Notes: generated by a model not told the origin, from the sequence alone. A stretch of DNA of 64,000 nt from Megalopta genalis (GCF_051020955.1 NC_135017.1:31218689-31282688); one strand, 5' to 3'. Positions 1 to 12,104 are shown, counted from the stretch's first letter. Translations and numbers: made by a program.

Positions 1-11
1 TGGTCACATAT

Positions 12-443
12 ATGTTTACAAAATAGTTTATGACAAATTTAGAACTGAAGAATTAATTTTTACTACAAGAAAAGGGAATATATATATATACAACAACGGT
101 TATTAATACATTTCGAAATGTATTAATAACCGTTGTTGACAATACATGATTGACATCGATCGAAGATTTTTTTTTATTTTTTATTTTTTTTTAGTTGATT
201 ACTATTCCTATTCTGAATTTTTGTTATAACTTCTTAATATAAAGCTCTATATGATCTATGCTTACATAACATTTTTTTCTTACTTTGTGCCATAGAATAT
301 ACTGACAAAGTTTGAACATTAAAACCTGGGACACCCTGTATATATATATATATATATCTTATTATGCCCTTTTGTTGTAGTAAAAATTAATTCTTCAGTT
401 CTAAATTTGTCATAAACTATTTTTTTAGCGCATTAAGTAAACA
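12..443. repeat. inverted-repeat element with a nested half-element
   Basis: A left arm at about 12-80 (TTTATGACAAATTTAGAACT...) is repeated inverted at about 361-443. Between them sits a half-copy of the ACAGGGTGTCCCAG palindromic family (90-346). The outer element is therefore the older one. Confidence 0.7.
90..346. mobile_element. half-copy of ACAGGGTGTCCCAG palindromic MITE
   Basis: The right end reads ...AAAACCTGGGACACCCTGTATA and matches the full element at 23270-23733 over its right arm. Its inner boundary is a perfect, loopless 48-bp palindrome at 91-138 centred on TTCGAA, corresponding to the core of the complete copy. Confidence 0.75.
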
Positions 444-549
444 TGTAGGCATGTACCATCGGTGGAACACGTGTCATAGTGTTAACTGTTGAAAAGTAAT
501 AGATTGATCCGTATGTCGAAAACTTTTTACTTTTTAGTACCAAAAGCAT

Positions 550-640
550 TTTATGTAGAAGGGAACCGTACGCAGGAATCGAACCCGGAACCTCTTTTGC
601 TTGGCAGCCAATCGACTAAGTCACATAACTACGAAACTTC
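550..640 (-). pseudogene. tRNA-like / tRNA-derived SINE head
   Basis: On the - strand there is a perfect RNA polymerase III B box (GGTTCGATTCC) and, about 45 bases before it, an A-box-like TGACTTAGTCGATTGG. The T stem does not pair fully and no matching acceptor stem was found. This is a tRNA pseudogene or the head of a tRNA-derived SINE, not a working tRNA gene. Confidence 0.4.
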
Positions 641-724
641 TAATTTCCCCATTTCCGTACACGTTGTTCTTGGGAGGTCCTGATCCTTACAATAATAGCG
701 ATAGGTGTGACACAGACTTCGCGA

Positions 725-727
<3 letters not shown>

Positions 728-767
<40 letters not shown>
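728..767. repeat. (TC)n microsatellite
   Basis: An uninterrupted TC dinucleotide run of about 40 bp. Confidence 0.95.
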
Positions 768-770
<3 letters not shown>

Positions 771-1372
771 AACAGCTAACAGTAAACTAAACTTAACAGA
801 TAAAGTAAACTATAAATTTAACAAGTTATAATTGTTATATTTTTCCAAAAATCAAGTGTAGCAATGTTGGAAAAATGTTCTCTTAAGGAATTTGTAAAAA
901 AGATAAAGATACCACTTATGTATTGCAATGTCAAGTATTTGAATTAGAGAATAAAAATATAGGAATACAGGAAGATTATCATTTCGTAACACTTTAATGG
1001 TGTACCTTTTTCACAAAAAAATAACTAAGTATGCTTAGGATAATTTATAATTTTATTTATTAATTTTTTTCAAGATATTTTTTAAGGTACACCTTCTGAA
1101 TGTATTAATTCTCCTATAGAATTTAATGAAACGTGTGAAAATGTTATATTTAATTGTCAGAAACTAAATAGATAGTTAAATAACAATATTTATACTGTGA
1201 AAGTGTAAATGGACCCAAGTCCCACGGTTGAGTGTTAAGAAACATTAAATAACTTGTATTAATGTCATGTACTGGCTGCAAGTCTACTTTATGGTTTCGT
1301 CTAATTAGACTTTCTCTACAATTTTTCTTTTTGTTAGATAAATTGAAAAACGTTCACTTTGTGTACATTTAA

Positions 1373-1601
1373 CCCCTTGCACTACACTTACTTTCACAGC
1401 TATATTGATTAGCACTGTTTGGTCCTGAATAGAACAAGAAAATTTTTGTTCCCACCCTTTCATGAACTTTCATTCCTAGATTTTTATAACAGAAGACTCG
1501 AATTTTGTTTTGATTTAGAAGTGAAGAATAGCATTCATATTTAGAATGTTATGTATGAATTATTTTATCACGAGTTTGACTCGTTGTTATAGTACAAGGG
1601 G
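1373..1601. mobile_element. piggyBac-like TTAA MITE (CCCCTTGCACTAC ends)
   Basis: The left end is TTAA|CCCCTTGCACTAC and the right end, inverted, is CCCCTTGTACTATAAC. The right-hand TTAA has decayed to TAAA. The same terminal pattern occurs at 34318-34612. Confidence 0.55.
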
Positions 1602-2002
1602 TAAAGTACCCTGTTAAACTTATACATTACACATATATCTTTTGCACTCATTATTTATAACTTATAAATATTATTACTGTTATAACATAATATGTATTTA
1701 TGCTTCCAAATTTTTATTTATTTTAATTTACTCTTTTGAAAACAATACTTGAGAAATATGCGGAAGTTTCACATTTTAAAAAGCGATTAAACTCATATTA
1801 AACAGGTATGTGCTAATTGATGATCTATCGCAAATCAATATTAATTAATTATCTGTTAATAATTTGTGCTGCTGTTTACAATCAGGCGTTCATTTTCATT
1901 AAGACAATCGTGGTCGTCATATTTCATTGGAAATCATTAGTTATATTTCGCATACATAGTACATAATTAATTAAAAAATTAATTAATTAATTAATTAAGG
2001 AA

Positions 2003-2625
2003 CATACACTCAACAATAGAATTAAAATATCACTAATTTCAGGCCGAAAAATTGTCAATCGTTGAACAACTATAACTCCGTTAATAGCAACCATAAAAGT
2101 ATGACATTTTGATAAAGAGGGAATACTCGTTTTTAAACTATGCTGGACACAAACTCAACACATTTAAACAAACCGCACTTAAAATATATACTCACTTTAT
2201 AATAACCTTACACTAATACACATGAAACACATACACATGAGGTATAGTCTGACCGTGCAACATTTTCGTAGTGTACCTTGTATTATTCTAATGCCAGCGG
2301 CGTATTTATTGTTTAAGCTTTGCGAAAAAAAATCGCTACCATCTAATTCGGCCTTCAAAGTAAAGGGGAATAAAGATAGACAAAGTTTTTTCCAAATTCA
2401 TAAAGGGTACAACGAACATATACCCGCAAATTTAGAATTCTACAGTCATAGGGATGCATGATATTAAGAATTAGATTATGGTATTGTAAAGTAGAGACTT
2501 CAAGCTTTAATTTCAAAAGAAGCCATAATTTTATGATAGCTATTAATGGAGTTACAACTGTTCAATGATTGGCACTTTGTCGGCCAAAAATTTGCAATTT
2601 TTTAATTTCGCCGTTGAGTGTATAT
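2003..2625. mobile_element. palindromic element, TACACTCAAC ends
   Basis: Left arm (2003-2120, including GTTGAACAACTATAACTCCG) and right arm (2500-2625) are inverted copies with about 80% identity by eye. The ends are CATACACTCAAC and GTTGAGTGTATAT. The 370-bp interior shows no recognisable coding sequence. Confidence 0.7.
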
Positions 2626-3776
2626 GTCAATTATAGTGACATATAATAATAAAACAATTATGCATTAATGAACAGAAAACGTCAAATAAATTTAATTCTT
2701 TTATTCTATAAATTTTAATGCGTTGTATGCTAATTCAGAAGTCGTTCTTTTGCGTCATCGTCAAGTTTCGAAAAATTTAATTTTGAAATCAAAGTAAGAT
2801 TTGCAATGCTAAGAATTTTTAAAATTTTAACAGTTTTTTCAAATAACTTTACACACATTTAGATATGCTTAAATTTTGTTTAAAGAGAGCAAAATATCTA
2901 TAATACATTAATTTTCTTGAACATTCTTCAGTTTATTTTACAAATTAATAATAGAATGAATTTTTATTCTTCTATAACCATTCAAGAAAAACAGGTTTCG
3001 ATTGATAAGATAAAACGATGCAATATATTATGTTATGATTAGATTGCGGATTTTATGCATTTATGACAAAAATGAGTAATTAAAATTTAAAACGATGAAA
3101 ATGTTGAAAGAACTTAAGGATATCCGTGTATTATTTTCAACTCACTTAAAATATTAAAGAAAGATTTAAATTTCTATCTGACTTCTTTTTGTTGCAATTG
3201 TCGAAACTATTAGTTATTATCAGTAATTTTCAATACCAACGGTCGTGTCATATTTAATGTAGTCTACACCTTATATGAAAACTAATAAAAAAACCCGTCT
3301 ATAAATGTCAGAATTTTTTTCAGACAAATTGCGTCGGGATCCGAAAAAAATTTTAGAATTCCAGGAATAATACTGTTTTTCTAGTACCTTTCCTATAAGT
3401 CTACCAATTTTAATATTCATATATTCATGACTACTGGATTCATATCTCAATTTACAAATCCCAATTGGTACTCTGTAATTTATTATCATCGAGTTAATAT
3501 CTTGACGATAAGAAATTAATATACTTTACTATGTTAGCATAAATGATGAAATGATCAAAAATTAATAATGAGAATAGAAATCAAAGCAGTTTTAGACGGA
3601 CGAGTGGATTTGTCGATTCACGTATATTACTTCGTATCGATCATTCGTTCTTGCTGACAACCATTTAGTATTATTACAAAGTACAACTTTGTAAGTATAT
3701 CAGCAAAACAAATACACTCTTGACTACGTAATTTTCGTCTTACTGTTAGTTTTTGTTATTTTCGAGCGGTACATTA
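2626..3776. other. AT-rich stretch with no recognised feature
   Basis: Read on both strands; only short chance open frames and simple A/T runs were seen. Confidence 0.5.
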
Positions 3777-3780
3777 TTAA

Positions 3781-4010
3781 TCTTTTGCACTCGGAGAATT
3801 TTTACCATATTTATTGGCGAAGTAGTAAGTAATGTTTTAATGAAAATATAAGATGTTGGAACGTTAGAAATAATTAGACAGTTTACATAAAGTCTGATAA
3901 TAAAATCTTTTGACCCAGACTTTAAGAGATAAAAATTATTAATTTTGAAAGTACCATAATTAACAGCTGTTTTAGTATGTCCCCGGAGAAGAGACATCCG
4001 AGTGCAAAGT
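3781..4010. mobile_element. possible TTAA MITE (CTTTTGCACTCGGA ends)
   Basis: Inverted ends CTTTTGCACTCGG and CCGAGTGCAAAG are 230 bp apart, with TTAA directly on the left only. The terminal style resembles the other TTAA elements here. Confidence 0.45.
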
Positions 4011-4247
4011 GTCAACGTTTCTAACTGACAAGAAAAGTGCAAACTCTTCGATTCAGCGATTTAGTTGAAAGCAAGGGTGGAAAAAGTTCTGGAACTTTTT
4101 AATAGGTTTTATTTATAGCTACTTATGGAACTTCCTTTCAAAAAACTTCTTGTTTTTAAATTCCAATCATTAAAATTTAATTTTTGAATTTTTCCCCAAT
4201 TCAAACATTTCATTGACTTCAAATACTTAAATGTCTTCAAATTCATA

Positions 4248-4545
4248 ATGTACTTACCATCGCTAACAACAAGTGACGAACTTTTGGAATATTATTTTCG
4301 ACAAATTGAAACCGATGAATCAAATGTAGAAGATGACATTAACCTAGGTGCGGCTTTTACAGAAATTGCAAAATATAATCCAAAATGATTCCTATAGAAA
4401 GTAATTTATTAGATTATTGGGAAGAAAACAAATACTTATTTCCATATCTTTACAAGCTAGCAAATGCCATTCATAATGTCTCTGCAACAACAAGTTAGAA
4501 TTTAGATAATTTAGAAAATATTTTACTTGTAAAATTAAATTGAAT
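4248..4545 (+). pseudogene. hAT transposase C-terminal remnant
   Basis: In two frames one reads LLEYYFRQIETDESNVEDDI, then PIESNLLDYWEENKYLFPYL with YKLANAI, then LDNLENILLVKLN. The middle block (xxLxYWxxNKxxxPxLxxLA) is the hAT C-terminal dimerisation domain; the last block matches the usual end of these proteins. A frameshift, a stop and loss of the ERxFS segment show it is dead. Element ends were not identified. Confidence 0.65.
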
Positions 4546-4958
4546 AACTACAGAGTGTTTTACATACATGTATGTATTTTGCATATTTTAATATTTTTGT
4601 TACTCTTACTGATACGAAAAATGTTTCGTGATAAATTCGTTTAGATCAATGCGAAGGATGTTATAATTTATGTTTTCTTAATCTCAAGATTACTTTTTAT
4701 ACTTTATCGTTTCGGTAAAAATAACTAAAACCTTGTTTGTGTAATATTGTCGTAGGGACGTTAAGAAATAAGAATCGCGTGCACCAAACATACGGTGTGT
4801 GTATGGATATGCGTGAGCGAAGGACGCGAGGTACGAAGCGAGTGTGTGTGAGAAAGAGAGAACGGCGGGTTTGAAAGGCGATGAGCGGTCACAGTCGTTT
4901 GGCGTAAGCGAAGGAGAGAGCGTACAATTGAAGTAAAGTGTCGAGATTTATAGTTTAA

Positions 4959-5965
4959 CCGTTTGCGTACCAGATGGTTCTGAAAAAACAGGATCGAGAA
5001 GCGCCGAAGAGCGCAATAGCGTTCCTTCGATTACACTGTCCGACACGATTTTTGGGTTTCTATAGCCACTATGAAATTCTTGTAGAGCTTCACTCCCTGA
5101 ACAAGAATCCGAAAACCGAATTGCTCCATCACCCTCAGTTTTTTAAATAAACGAACTTTTGTAAGAACCCAAAATTTTCGACAAAAATGAGGTATTGCAT
5201 GAAAAGTACAAACGTTAGAAAGTTCTAATTGGTGTTAAAAGATAGAGGAGAGTTTCCCGAATATAGTGGCATGCAATTTATTAATTGTTTCTGGTCCTAA
5301 AGTAGAGAGATCCTGGGTAGAGTTTTCGTGCTGAACAAAAAACTTTCCGTAAAAATACAAAAATATTGCGCAGAAACTGCTCACGTCGACACTTTTTTAA
5401 ACTTTCACATTAATTTATTGCTATTTAGGATCAAAAACAATTAATAAATTGCATGCCACTATATTCGGGAAACTCTCCTCTATTTTTTAACACCAATTAG
5501 AACCTTCTAACGTTTATACTTTTCATACAATACCTCATTTTTGTCGAAAATTTTGGGTTTGTACAAAAGTTCGTTTATTTAAAAAACTGAGGGTGATGGA
5601 GCAATTCGGTTTTCGGATTCTTGTTCAGGAAGTGAAGCTCTACAAGAATTGCATAGTGGCTATAGAAACTCAGAAAGAAAGTTTGTTTTTGTCGGACAGT
5701 GTTATGTGTCGAAAAAAGCCGTAAAACATAAAATAAAACGTTATGAATGAAAATATATATACTATTAATTTAGAATAGGTAACAACAAAATGCAAATTGG
5801 ATTACTGACAGCGATGCGACGCGCGACGTATACATGCGTCTGAAAGACTGAGCACGTTTCGACAAATTTTGGGTGGGCCGTAAGTCGTCTGTTTCGGCCA
5901 AATGCTCTGGCTTTTCTCGACACAAAATCTGAAGAGCGCAAAAGTGGCTCGTGGTACGCAAACGA
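4959..5965. mobile_element. piggyBac-like TTAA element carrying a nested palindrome
   Basis: The ends CCGTTTGCGTACCA and TGGTACGCAAACGA are inverted repeats flanked by TTAA at 4955-4958 and 5966-5969. Subterminal sequence (GAAGAGCGC / GCGCTCTTC) is also partly inverted. The interior is mostly the 670-bp palindrome listed next, so no transposase is present. Confidence 0.78.
5033..5703. repeat. 670-bp palindrome (CACTGTCCGAC ends)
   Basis: The two arms (about 5034-5290 and 5430-5702) are near-identical inverted copies, e.g. GGCATGCAATTTATTAATTG and its complement. The loop is about 130 bp. Ends CACTGTCCGAC / GTCGGACAGTG resemble hAT ends, but no 8-bp duplication was found. Confidence 0.8.
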
Positions 5966-6469
5966 TTAAGCAGCAAATTCGTAGTGTTTTGGCGTAATCA
6001 ATTCCAAAAGCCAGAAAATGCCTACATTATTTTCTAGATTATTCTTATGTTTATGTTCAAGTAATCCAAAAAATGTAAATAACATGTATTAAATTACGTA
6101 ATTTACCAATAATTACGATTTGTTTTTATTAGTAGTTCTATTTATATCGTAACAATTTTTCTAATAAGTGTTCTAAAATATGTTTTCATTCAATTTCTGT
6201 TATATGAATTCTTGAATACCTGATTCATAAGAACACTTTCACAACGATTCTTTACGACAAGAGCTAAAAATTCTACAGGAATAGATATTCTCTTAAATGA
6301 AAGATATACATAACTACTAACAGAATTTTTTCAGAAACGATAGATACTTGAATACACAGTACGACAATTAATTTTTAAGACTAACATCATACCTCAGCAA
6401 GGGATGGCGACATCTGTTGAGCGATAGCATCCTTAGAAAGGTCAATCATTTGTCTGTCTAACGCATCTA

Positions 6470-7131
6470 CAGTTGCCCACGAAAGTGTTCGTACACTTTT
6501 TAAAACGCAATAACTTTTTTGAAACTGGACTAAATGACTTGAATTTTTTGTTTTTAGATGATAGAGGAACTAGTATACTAGACAATGACCAAAATGTCTT
6601 TTTTAAATTTTGCTATTATTTGGAATGACACAAAAAATTAGAAAACTCTCGGTTTTTAACTTTTTTTTATCTAATCTTGTAACGAAAATGAAAAAAATGG
6701 CTCTCGTAGATCTCGGTAACTTATATGCATGCTGAAAATTTGATCGAAATCAGTTAACCGAGAATCGAGCTATAGGCGTTGAAAGATTTTGAAAACTGCA
6801 GACTTCTTACAGTTTCTGATCAAAATCGTGACAAAACTGTAATTTTTGCTATCTTTAATTTATTGTAACTTGTGATAACGTCAACCGATTTCGATAAAAT
6901 TTTCAGCATATAAATTACCGAGGTATACGAAAGACATGTTTCAAATTTCCGTTGTAGGCTCAAAAAAAAGTTAAAAAACGAGAGTTTTCTATTTTCTTTT
7001 TGTCATTCCAAATAATAGCAATATTTAAAAAAAAAATTTTGGTCATTGTCTAGTATACTAGTCCCTCTATCACCTAAAAAAATTCAAGTCATTTAGTTCA
7101 ATTTTAAAAAAGTTAATATGTTTTAAAAAGT
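6470..7131. mobile_element. foldback element (TTTTAAAACGCAATAAC family), inserted in mariner
   Basis: A long palindrome centred near 6810; both arms contain the family signatures ACTAAATGACTTGAATTTTT, CTAGTATACTAG and AGAAAACTCTCG. It interrupts the mariner relative to the copy at 24245. Other copies are at 9295, 13684, 18510, 27930, 30850, 31451, 45015, 48052 and 53955. Confidence 0.8.
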
Positions 7132-7180
7132 TATGTCAGTTCTTCCTGACCAAGTCTTTAATCGATGTTGAAATTGTATC

Positions 7181-7808
7181 ATGGAACAAAAAGCGGTTAT
7201 TAAAATGAACGCAACACTCGGTAAAAGTGCATCAGAACCATTCCGGTTGATGCAGCAAGTGTATGGCGATGCTTGTTTAAGTCGATGAAATGTTTTCGTG
7301 TGGCATAAACAATTTTTGGATGATAGAGAATCACTGAAAGATGATCAAAATACGGGAAGGCCAATTTCAATTCGAAAACCTGAAACGATTGATAAAATAT
7401 GCAATTTTATTGCACATGACTGCAATGCTTTACTGAAAATAATGGAAGCGGCTATGAGCATCGACCGAGAGACGATTCGGACCATTATTCACGTCGTATC
7501 CGCCCGATTATCAAGATCCAGACAGTTGGACACTGCTGCACGACAACGCGCCATTTCACAAGTCACTCAATGTTCGTCAATTTTTGGCCAGAAATCAGGT
7601 CTGCGTGCTCAATCATCCACCATATTCGCCTGATTTGCCGCCATGTGGCTTCTCTTTATTTCCAAAATTGAAATTGAAGTTTAACGTGTGTCTTTTTGAA
7701 GATATTCCGACTATCCAAATAGCTTCAACACCGGAACTAAAGGCAATACCACAAAATGAGCTGAATCGTGCATTTGAATTTCGAATCGCTGCAAGTGTAT
7801 TGAATTAA
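7181..7808 (+). pseudogene. mariner transposase, deleted and frameshifted
   Basis: From ATG 7181 the frame reads MEQKAVIKMNATLGKSA..., has a stop near 7287, then WHKQFLDDRESLKDDQNTGR (N-terminal helix-turn-helix region) and IDRETIRTIIH. A deletion then joins this to SWTLLHDNAPFHKSLNVRQF in a second frame, with the second catalytic Asp, and HPPYSPDLPPCGFSLFPKLK with a changed third Asp region (CGF for the usual SDY/CDY). Several lesions make it inactive. Confidence 0.8.
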
Positions 7809-7879
7809 GAGGAGATCATTTTTTGAATAAAACAACATGAGATTTTGTTACTCTTAAAACTTAATTGTCACACTGTGTA

Positions 7880-8036
7880 TAGTAGAAATGAACACAATAT
7901 ATACCCTTTTGAATCGCTGTAACAAGTGTATTGAAGCAAGAGGAGATTGTTTTGAATAGAACATCATAAGATTTTGTGTATTTTGTTTCGGCCGTATTTT
8001 ATTGGGCCAGTCTCAAAAATTAATTATTGCACTGTG
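7880..8036. repeat. duplicated mariner 3' end
   Basis: The sequence TTTTGAATCGCTG...TAATTATTGCACTGTG repeats the last 130-160 bp of the mariner just before it, including its terminal repeat. Two right ends therefore lie in tandem. Confidence 0.75.
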
Positions 8037-8605
8037 TCAGATTAGTCAGATCCTCAATACTAGTTGAACTATTTCCCCGACAGCAATTTATTTGAATTCA
8101 ACGAAATATGTATGTACTTTGTGGCTATGGAATTGGGGGTGGGGGTAAAAAGAGTAATCTATATATTACGTTCAACTATCCAAATTGAACGAATTTGAAT
8201 TGTCACTGGCTTGAGTCGTATCGATTGACTTGATCCTGACAGATTGGCGCGATCTAACGCGATTGGATTGGTCCCGGCCAAACTAGGACCGGCGATCTAA
8301 ATCGAGCAACATACATATCGAAGCCTGTTTGCTCTTCCTGACTTGATCTGAAACGAACATCAAGTTTACAACACACAAGTTTATCGATTGAATAAAGCTG
8401 AAAATGTTTGGAGGTGCAACACTAATTATTAAACTGTAGATTTTATGAATTTATGGAAAAATATATGGGTAAAATACGTAAGCTTTACGGTATTAGAAAG
8501 ATTTAAGAACATCGTTGCATTGCTTTCGACTTACGGGTTTTGCATTAAAAATTAATCCCTTCCAGGGTCATATTCATAATTTTATACTACAAATTAATCT
8601 TTCCG
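8037..8605. other. unassigned stretch
   Basis: Contains a locally GC-richer segment (about 8215-8310) with repeated GATC and GATT words but no reading frame or element end that I recognise. Confidence 0.4.
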
Positions 8606-8610
8606 CAGAT

Positions 8611-8912
8611 CATCTTCATCTTTTTGCAAATCAAATTAATCCTTTTGCATGTTTTATTCATCTTTATGCAAATAAAATCAACCCGGTCACCTAAGGAAAT
8701 TGGTCGTCTTTTAAGTAAATTATTTTAATATAAATGTTATTAGAAATAATTACTTTAATCTTCAATAACTATTTATAAAACGTTATTAAATTTTTTAAAA
8801 TATGAATTTTATTATAAATAATTACAAATAAGTAAACTTCAAACGAGACATTTTAGTTCGCAAAAAATTAACGAAACCTGCAGAAAGGTTAATTTTATTT
8901 GCAAAATAGTAA
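8611..8912. repeat. inverted repeat with TTTTGCAAATMAAATTAA ends
   Basis: TTTTGCAAATCAAATTAATC at the left recurs inverted at the right (TTAATTTTATTTGCAAAA). The same word pattern recurs at 12711-12780. Inner sequence is AT-rich. Confidence 0.5.
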
Positions 8913-9294
8913 ATACGTTATACAAGAGGAATAATTTTGAATCGAAAACCAAACAAAAATTACTAAAACGGAACATACATTTCTATTCAATTGGGAAGTT
9001 TTCATATTGCATAAGTCCCGGCTGCTGAACAAATAAACTTTAAATATCTGGAAAATTGTAAGATGCCGGCAATTAAGTTATGAGGAAAAGTTATTCATGA
9101 TCGTGTCATTGACAGGGTATATTAAGATCATGATATTCGGGAGGATATTGCTTAAAATAAACAATTACCAATTTGTTTGTGTGCATTTTTGCAAGCTTTC
9201 TTTGCTAACGCACATAAATGAAATTTTACATTTTAACAATTGATTTAGCTCTATTAAAAGATCTAAATATATTTCATACATACTACGACTCCTA

Positions 9295-9750
9295 TTAATA
9301 TTCGAACACTCTTTCAAAGAGAATAATTTTTTGAAATTCTATAAAATGACTTGAACGTTTTTGAGGTATTGGAATGACTGGTTTATTAGACAGTGTGTAA
9401 AAAGCTCTTGTATAAATAATAAATAGGTGGAATGAAAAAAGCAAATTACAAAATTACGATTTACATTTTCTTTCTCCGAGCTTATAACGAAAATTTGAAA
9501 AACGTTTCTTGTGCACCTCAGAGATTTACGTGCATTGTAAAATGAAAATCTGTAAGAAATCTGGGTATTTTTACATCTTTAAATATTTACAGCTTGATTT
9601 TGTGTGAACCAATGTCGATGAAATTTTCGGCGTGCAAATAAGGTACGAAGATTTATAATGTTCATTATTTTAATTACGGTCCATCTAACATCTCAAAGAA
9701 AATTCGAGTAATTTGGTCGAATTTTCACCAATTTTTATCCTTGAAATATT
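9295..9750. mobile_element. degenerate foldback-family copy
   Basis: Diverged matches to ATTCGAACACTCTTT, AAATGACTTGAACGTTTTTG, TTATTAGACAGTG and the CTTGATTTT core identify the foldback family. The arms are only partly complementary. Confidence 0.5.
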
Positions 9751-10574
9751 GCTGGAATATCAATGAGGGTCAATGTACAGGGTGTAGGAAATTATATGTC
9801 GCGACCGTTACGTGTGACTCTACAACTTTAGATCTGCAGATATCTTATAAAATGTTGCCGCAAAATTGATCATAATCATCATTTTTAAGGTCACTTAACG
9901 TGTTACACAAACAGTGTGACTCTGCTATTATTTTATAAGAACTGTTTGGACCCATGATTCTTTTGAGTCTATTGTTCCCCCTAACGAGTACTACGCTATG
10001 AAATACAAAAAATTGAGTTTGGAATTTGTCATCAAGGTTATTTTTACGGAAATTTTTTTTATAAAATCTCCATCGATCATAAGGTGTAGAATCATGCTGC
10101 AACGGTCACAACGTATGCAAGAGGACAAAATAACCGTAATCATTCTTACCGACATGGATTTATACAGTTTTCAAATGCTTTTTTGGTTTTATTGTTTCCA
10201 CGCCTCTTTGTTTCAAATAACTAATATTTTTTCATTGTTTTCTAGTTCAATACAATGTTCCTGATCAGATTAGGATTACACGGGCGTTTTACACGTTATG
10301 AGTTGCATGCCACGTTTTCTCCGCTGAAATCGAAATCGTTATTCTTTAAACGCAGGTGACTACACGATCGCTTTGCACGCTCTGACACTCGCCGATAGTC
10401 GCGTGCAGCACGCTCTGTGTAAAACGTTCTCCAACAATCTTACATAATGTTTGAATCTGGAGATCTTACGGACCGTTTTACAACTTAAAGTGTTTTATTT
10501 GTAAAATGTTCTTTTACCGCTTTCATAGTGGAGGTAAATGTATAGGACGGTCTAGTCAGAAGTAACGCTTATAT
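9751..10574. other. unassigned stretch
   Basis: Starts with ACAGGGTGTAGG (9778), the terminus style of the local palindromic elements, but no partner end was found. GC rises slightly at 10270-10440, where GCGTTTTACAC and GTGTAAAACG face each other about 130 bp apart. No coding exon recognised. Confidence 0.35.
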
Positions 10575-10905
10575 CAGGGGTGTCAAACTCAAAAGCTAAC
10601 TTGCGCCAAATAAACAATGCTTAACATTAGGTGGGCCGCAAAAAAAAATCAATGTTCATAGAAACAAATATTTTTATTCTGACTAGTACATTGTAATAAA
10701 CATATATAAAGTTAAATTATTGTTTACGTCCTGATACTTGACATCTCTTCTCTGATACTATCTTTCCTATTTCGGGAGAAATTTTATTGGCCGAGACTAC
10801 TTTCAAAATTTCTAATTCACATTTCTATTTTATTTTTACTTTACGTCGGATATATTGACTGGGCCGCAAAAATGTTCATCTCGGGCCGCGAGTTTGACAC
10901 TCCTG
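10575..10905. mobile_element. hAT MITE (CAGGGGTGTCAAACTC ends)
   Basis: Inverted ends CAGGGGTGTCAAACTC and GAGTTTGACACTCCTG, with subterminal GGGCCGCAAAAA on both sides. Target duplication GCTTATAT (10567-10574) and GCTTATAA (10906-10913), 7 of 8 bp. This end sequence is widespread in animal hAT elements. Confidence 0.85.
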
Positions 10906-11044
10906 GCTTATAATGTTAGAAATTTATAACACAAAGGACGATCTGTTCGAAATCTATAACGCCGAGGATGATTTTTTTCCAAGGAAAGTTCTACGGTAAA
11001 CGTCGAGAGATCCTCTCGATCTCGATCCTCAGATCCTGCTACGG

Positions 11045-11605
11045 AATGTACTGCCGTATATTCCCATAATATGATCGAACCCCCGCCGTGCTTCAGTGTT
11101 GGAATCGTGTTATTCTTGTTGAACTCCTCATTCGGTTTTCGTCGAACAACTATTCTATTATCTCAATTTAATAAGTTAATTTTAACTTCATCTGAAAATA
11201 TTACATTATTCCAAGAACCTTGTCGTCGCAATTAACATATTGTTTTGCAAATTCCAAATACTTGCGTCGGTTCACCTTGAAAATGTAAGGTTTCTTCCTC
11301 GCTATTCTACTGTGATATTCTTTATCACGTAGGACTCTGCGGACAGCTTCCGTAAAGATGGTTTGTTTAATTCTTAAAGACACATCCTTTGTTAATTTTG
11401 GAACACAGATTTTCGGATCAATTTTAATTTGTCTTACTATGTATCGCTCATCGGCTTCACTCATTTCATTTCTTTTGTCCAACGTTCTACTTTATTTCGA
11501 AGAATTCCACTGTATTTATAATTATTAATAATTTTCTATATTATAGAATGAGTCCCTAATTTTTCGTACAGGAATATCGGTCTCTGAAGTTCTTTTGGAA
11601 GACAT
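11045..11605 (-). pseudogene. Tc1-family transposase remnant
   Basis: Open from about 11482: MSEADERYIVRQIKIDPKIC, then VPKLTKDVSLRIKQTIFTEA, VRRVLRDKEYHSRIARKKPY and RKYLEFAKQY, the two helix-turn-helix motifs of Tc1 transposases ending in the conserved R(V/I)ARKKP block. In another frame comes WNNVIFSDEVKINL, the first catalytic Asp (FSDE), and later HGGGSIIMWEY. The rest of the catalytic domain is missing. TGTACGCTCAATTT at 11752 upstream may be the old terminal repeat. Confidence 0.75.
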
Positions 11606-12104
11606 GGTACTAACTTTTACTAATAAACAGTGACAAATGACAATCAAGCGTAACATAGTGACTAGAGAGACGGCTGAACAAATTCCAAATAAATAAAAAT
11701 ACATAACAAATTTCACAAAACTCAGTTCTTTTAATACTTAATTAATTGTACGCTCAATTTTTTTACGACGAAATGTGAGCATTTTTACACTTAGTGTGAA
11801 ATATATATAAATAGATCCTTTTTAAAAACAGATTTTTAAAGAATTAACTGTTGAAATATCTAAATTACTTTTGAAAATGTCCGTTTCTGTTTATTTTCCT
11901 ATTAATCATTATTGCCAACTTAAGTGTACGCTCAATTTGGTACGCTCGATTCTGGATTTTATGTAAGAAATTGTATAGCCTTTTTCTGTGCGAGAGACAA
12001 AACAGTACATTGGTCATAGTCGCAGCTTGTCAATAATACAAAGTATTTCAGAATCCATACTTCGAATTCCCAAAGGAAATACAATGTACATGTTATGTGA
12101 AATA

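Larger units (their letters stand above)
6355..7877 (+). mobile_element. mariner-family transposon, interrupted and decayed
   Basis: Terminal repeats CACAGTACGACAATTAA (left) and, inverted, CACAGTGTGACAATTAA (right), each about 30 bp, are flanked by TA at 6353-6354 and 7878-7879. A foldback element interrupts the 5' part at about 6470-7131, as shown by the uninterrupted relative at 24245. A second copy of the right end follows at 7880-8036. Confidence 0.85.
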
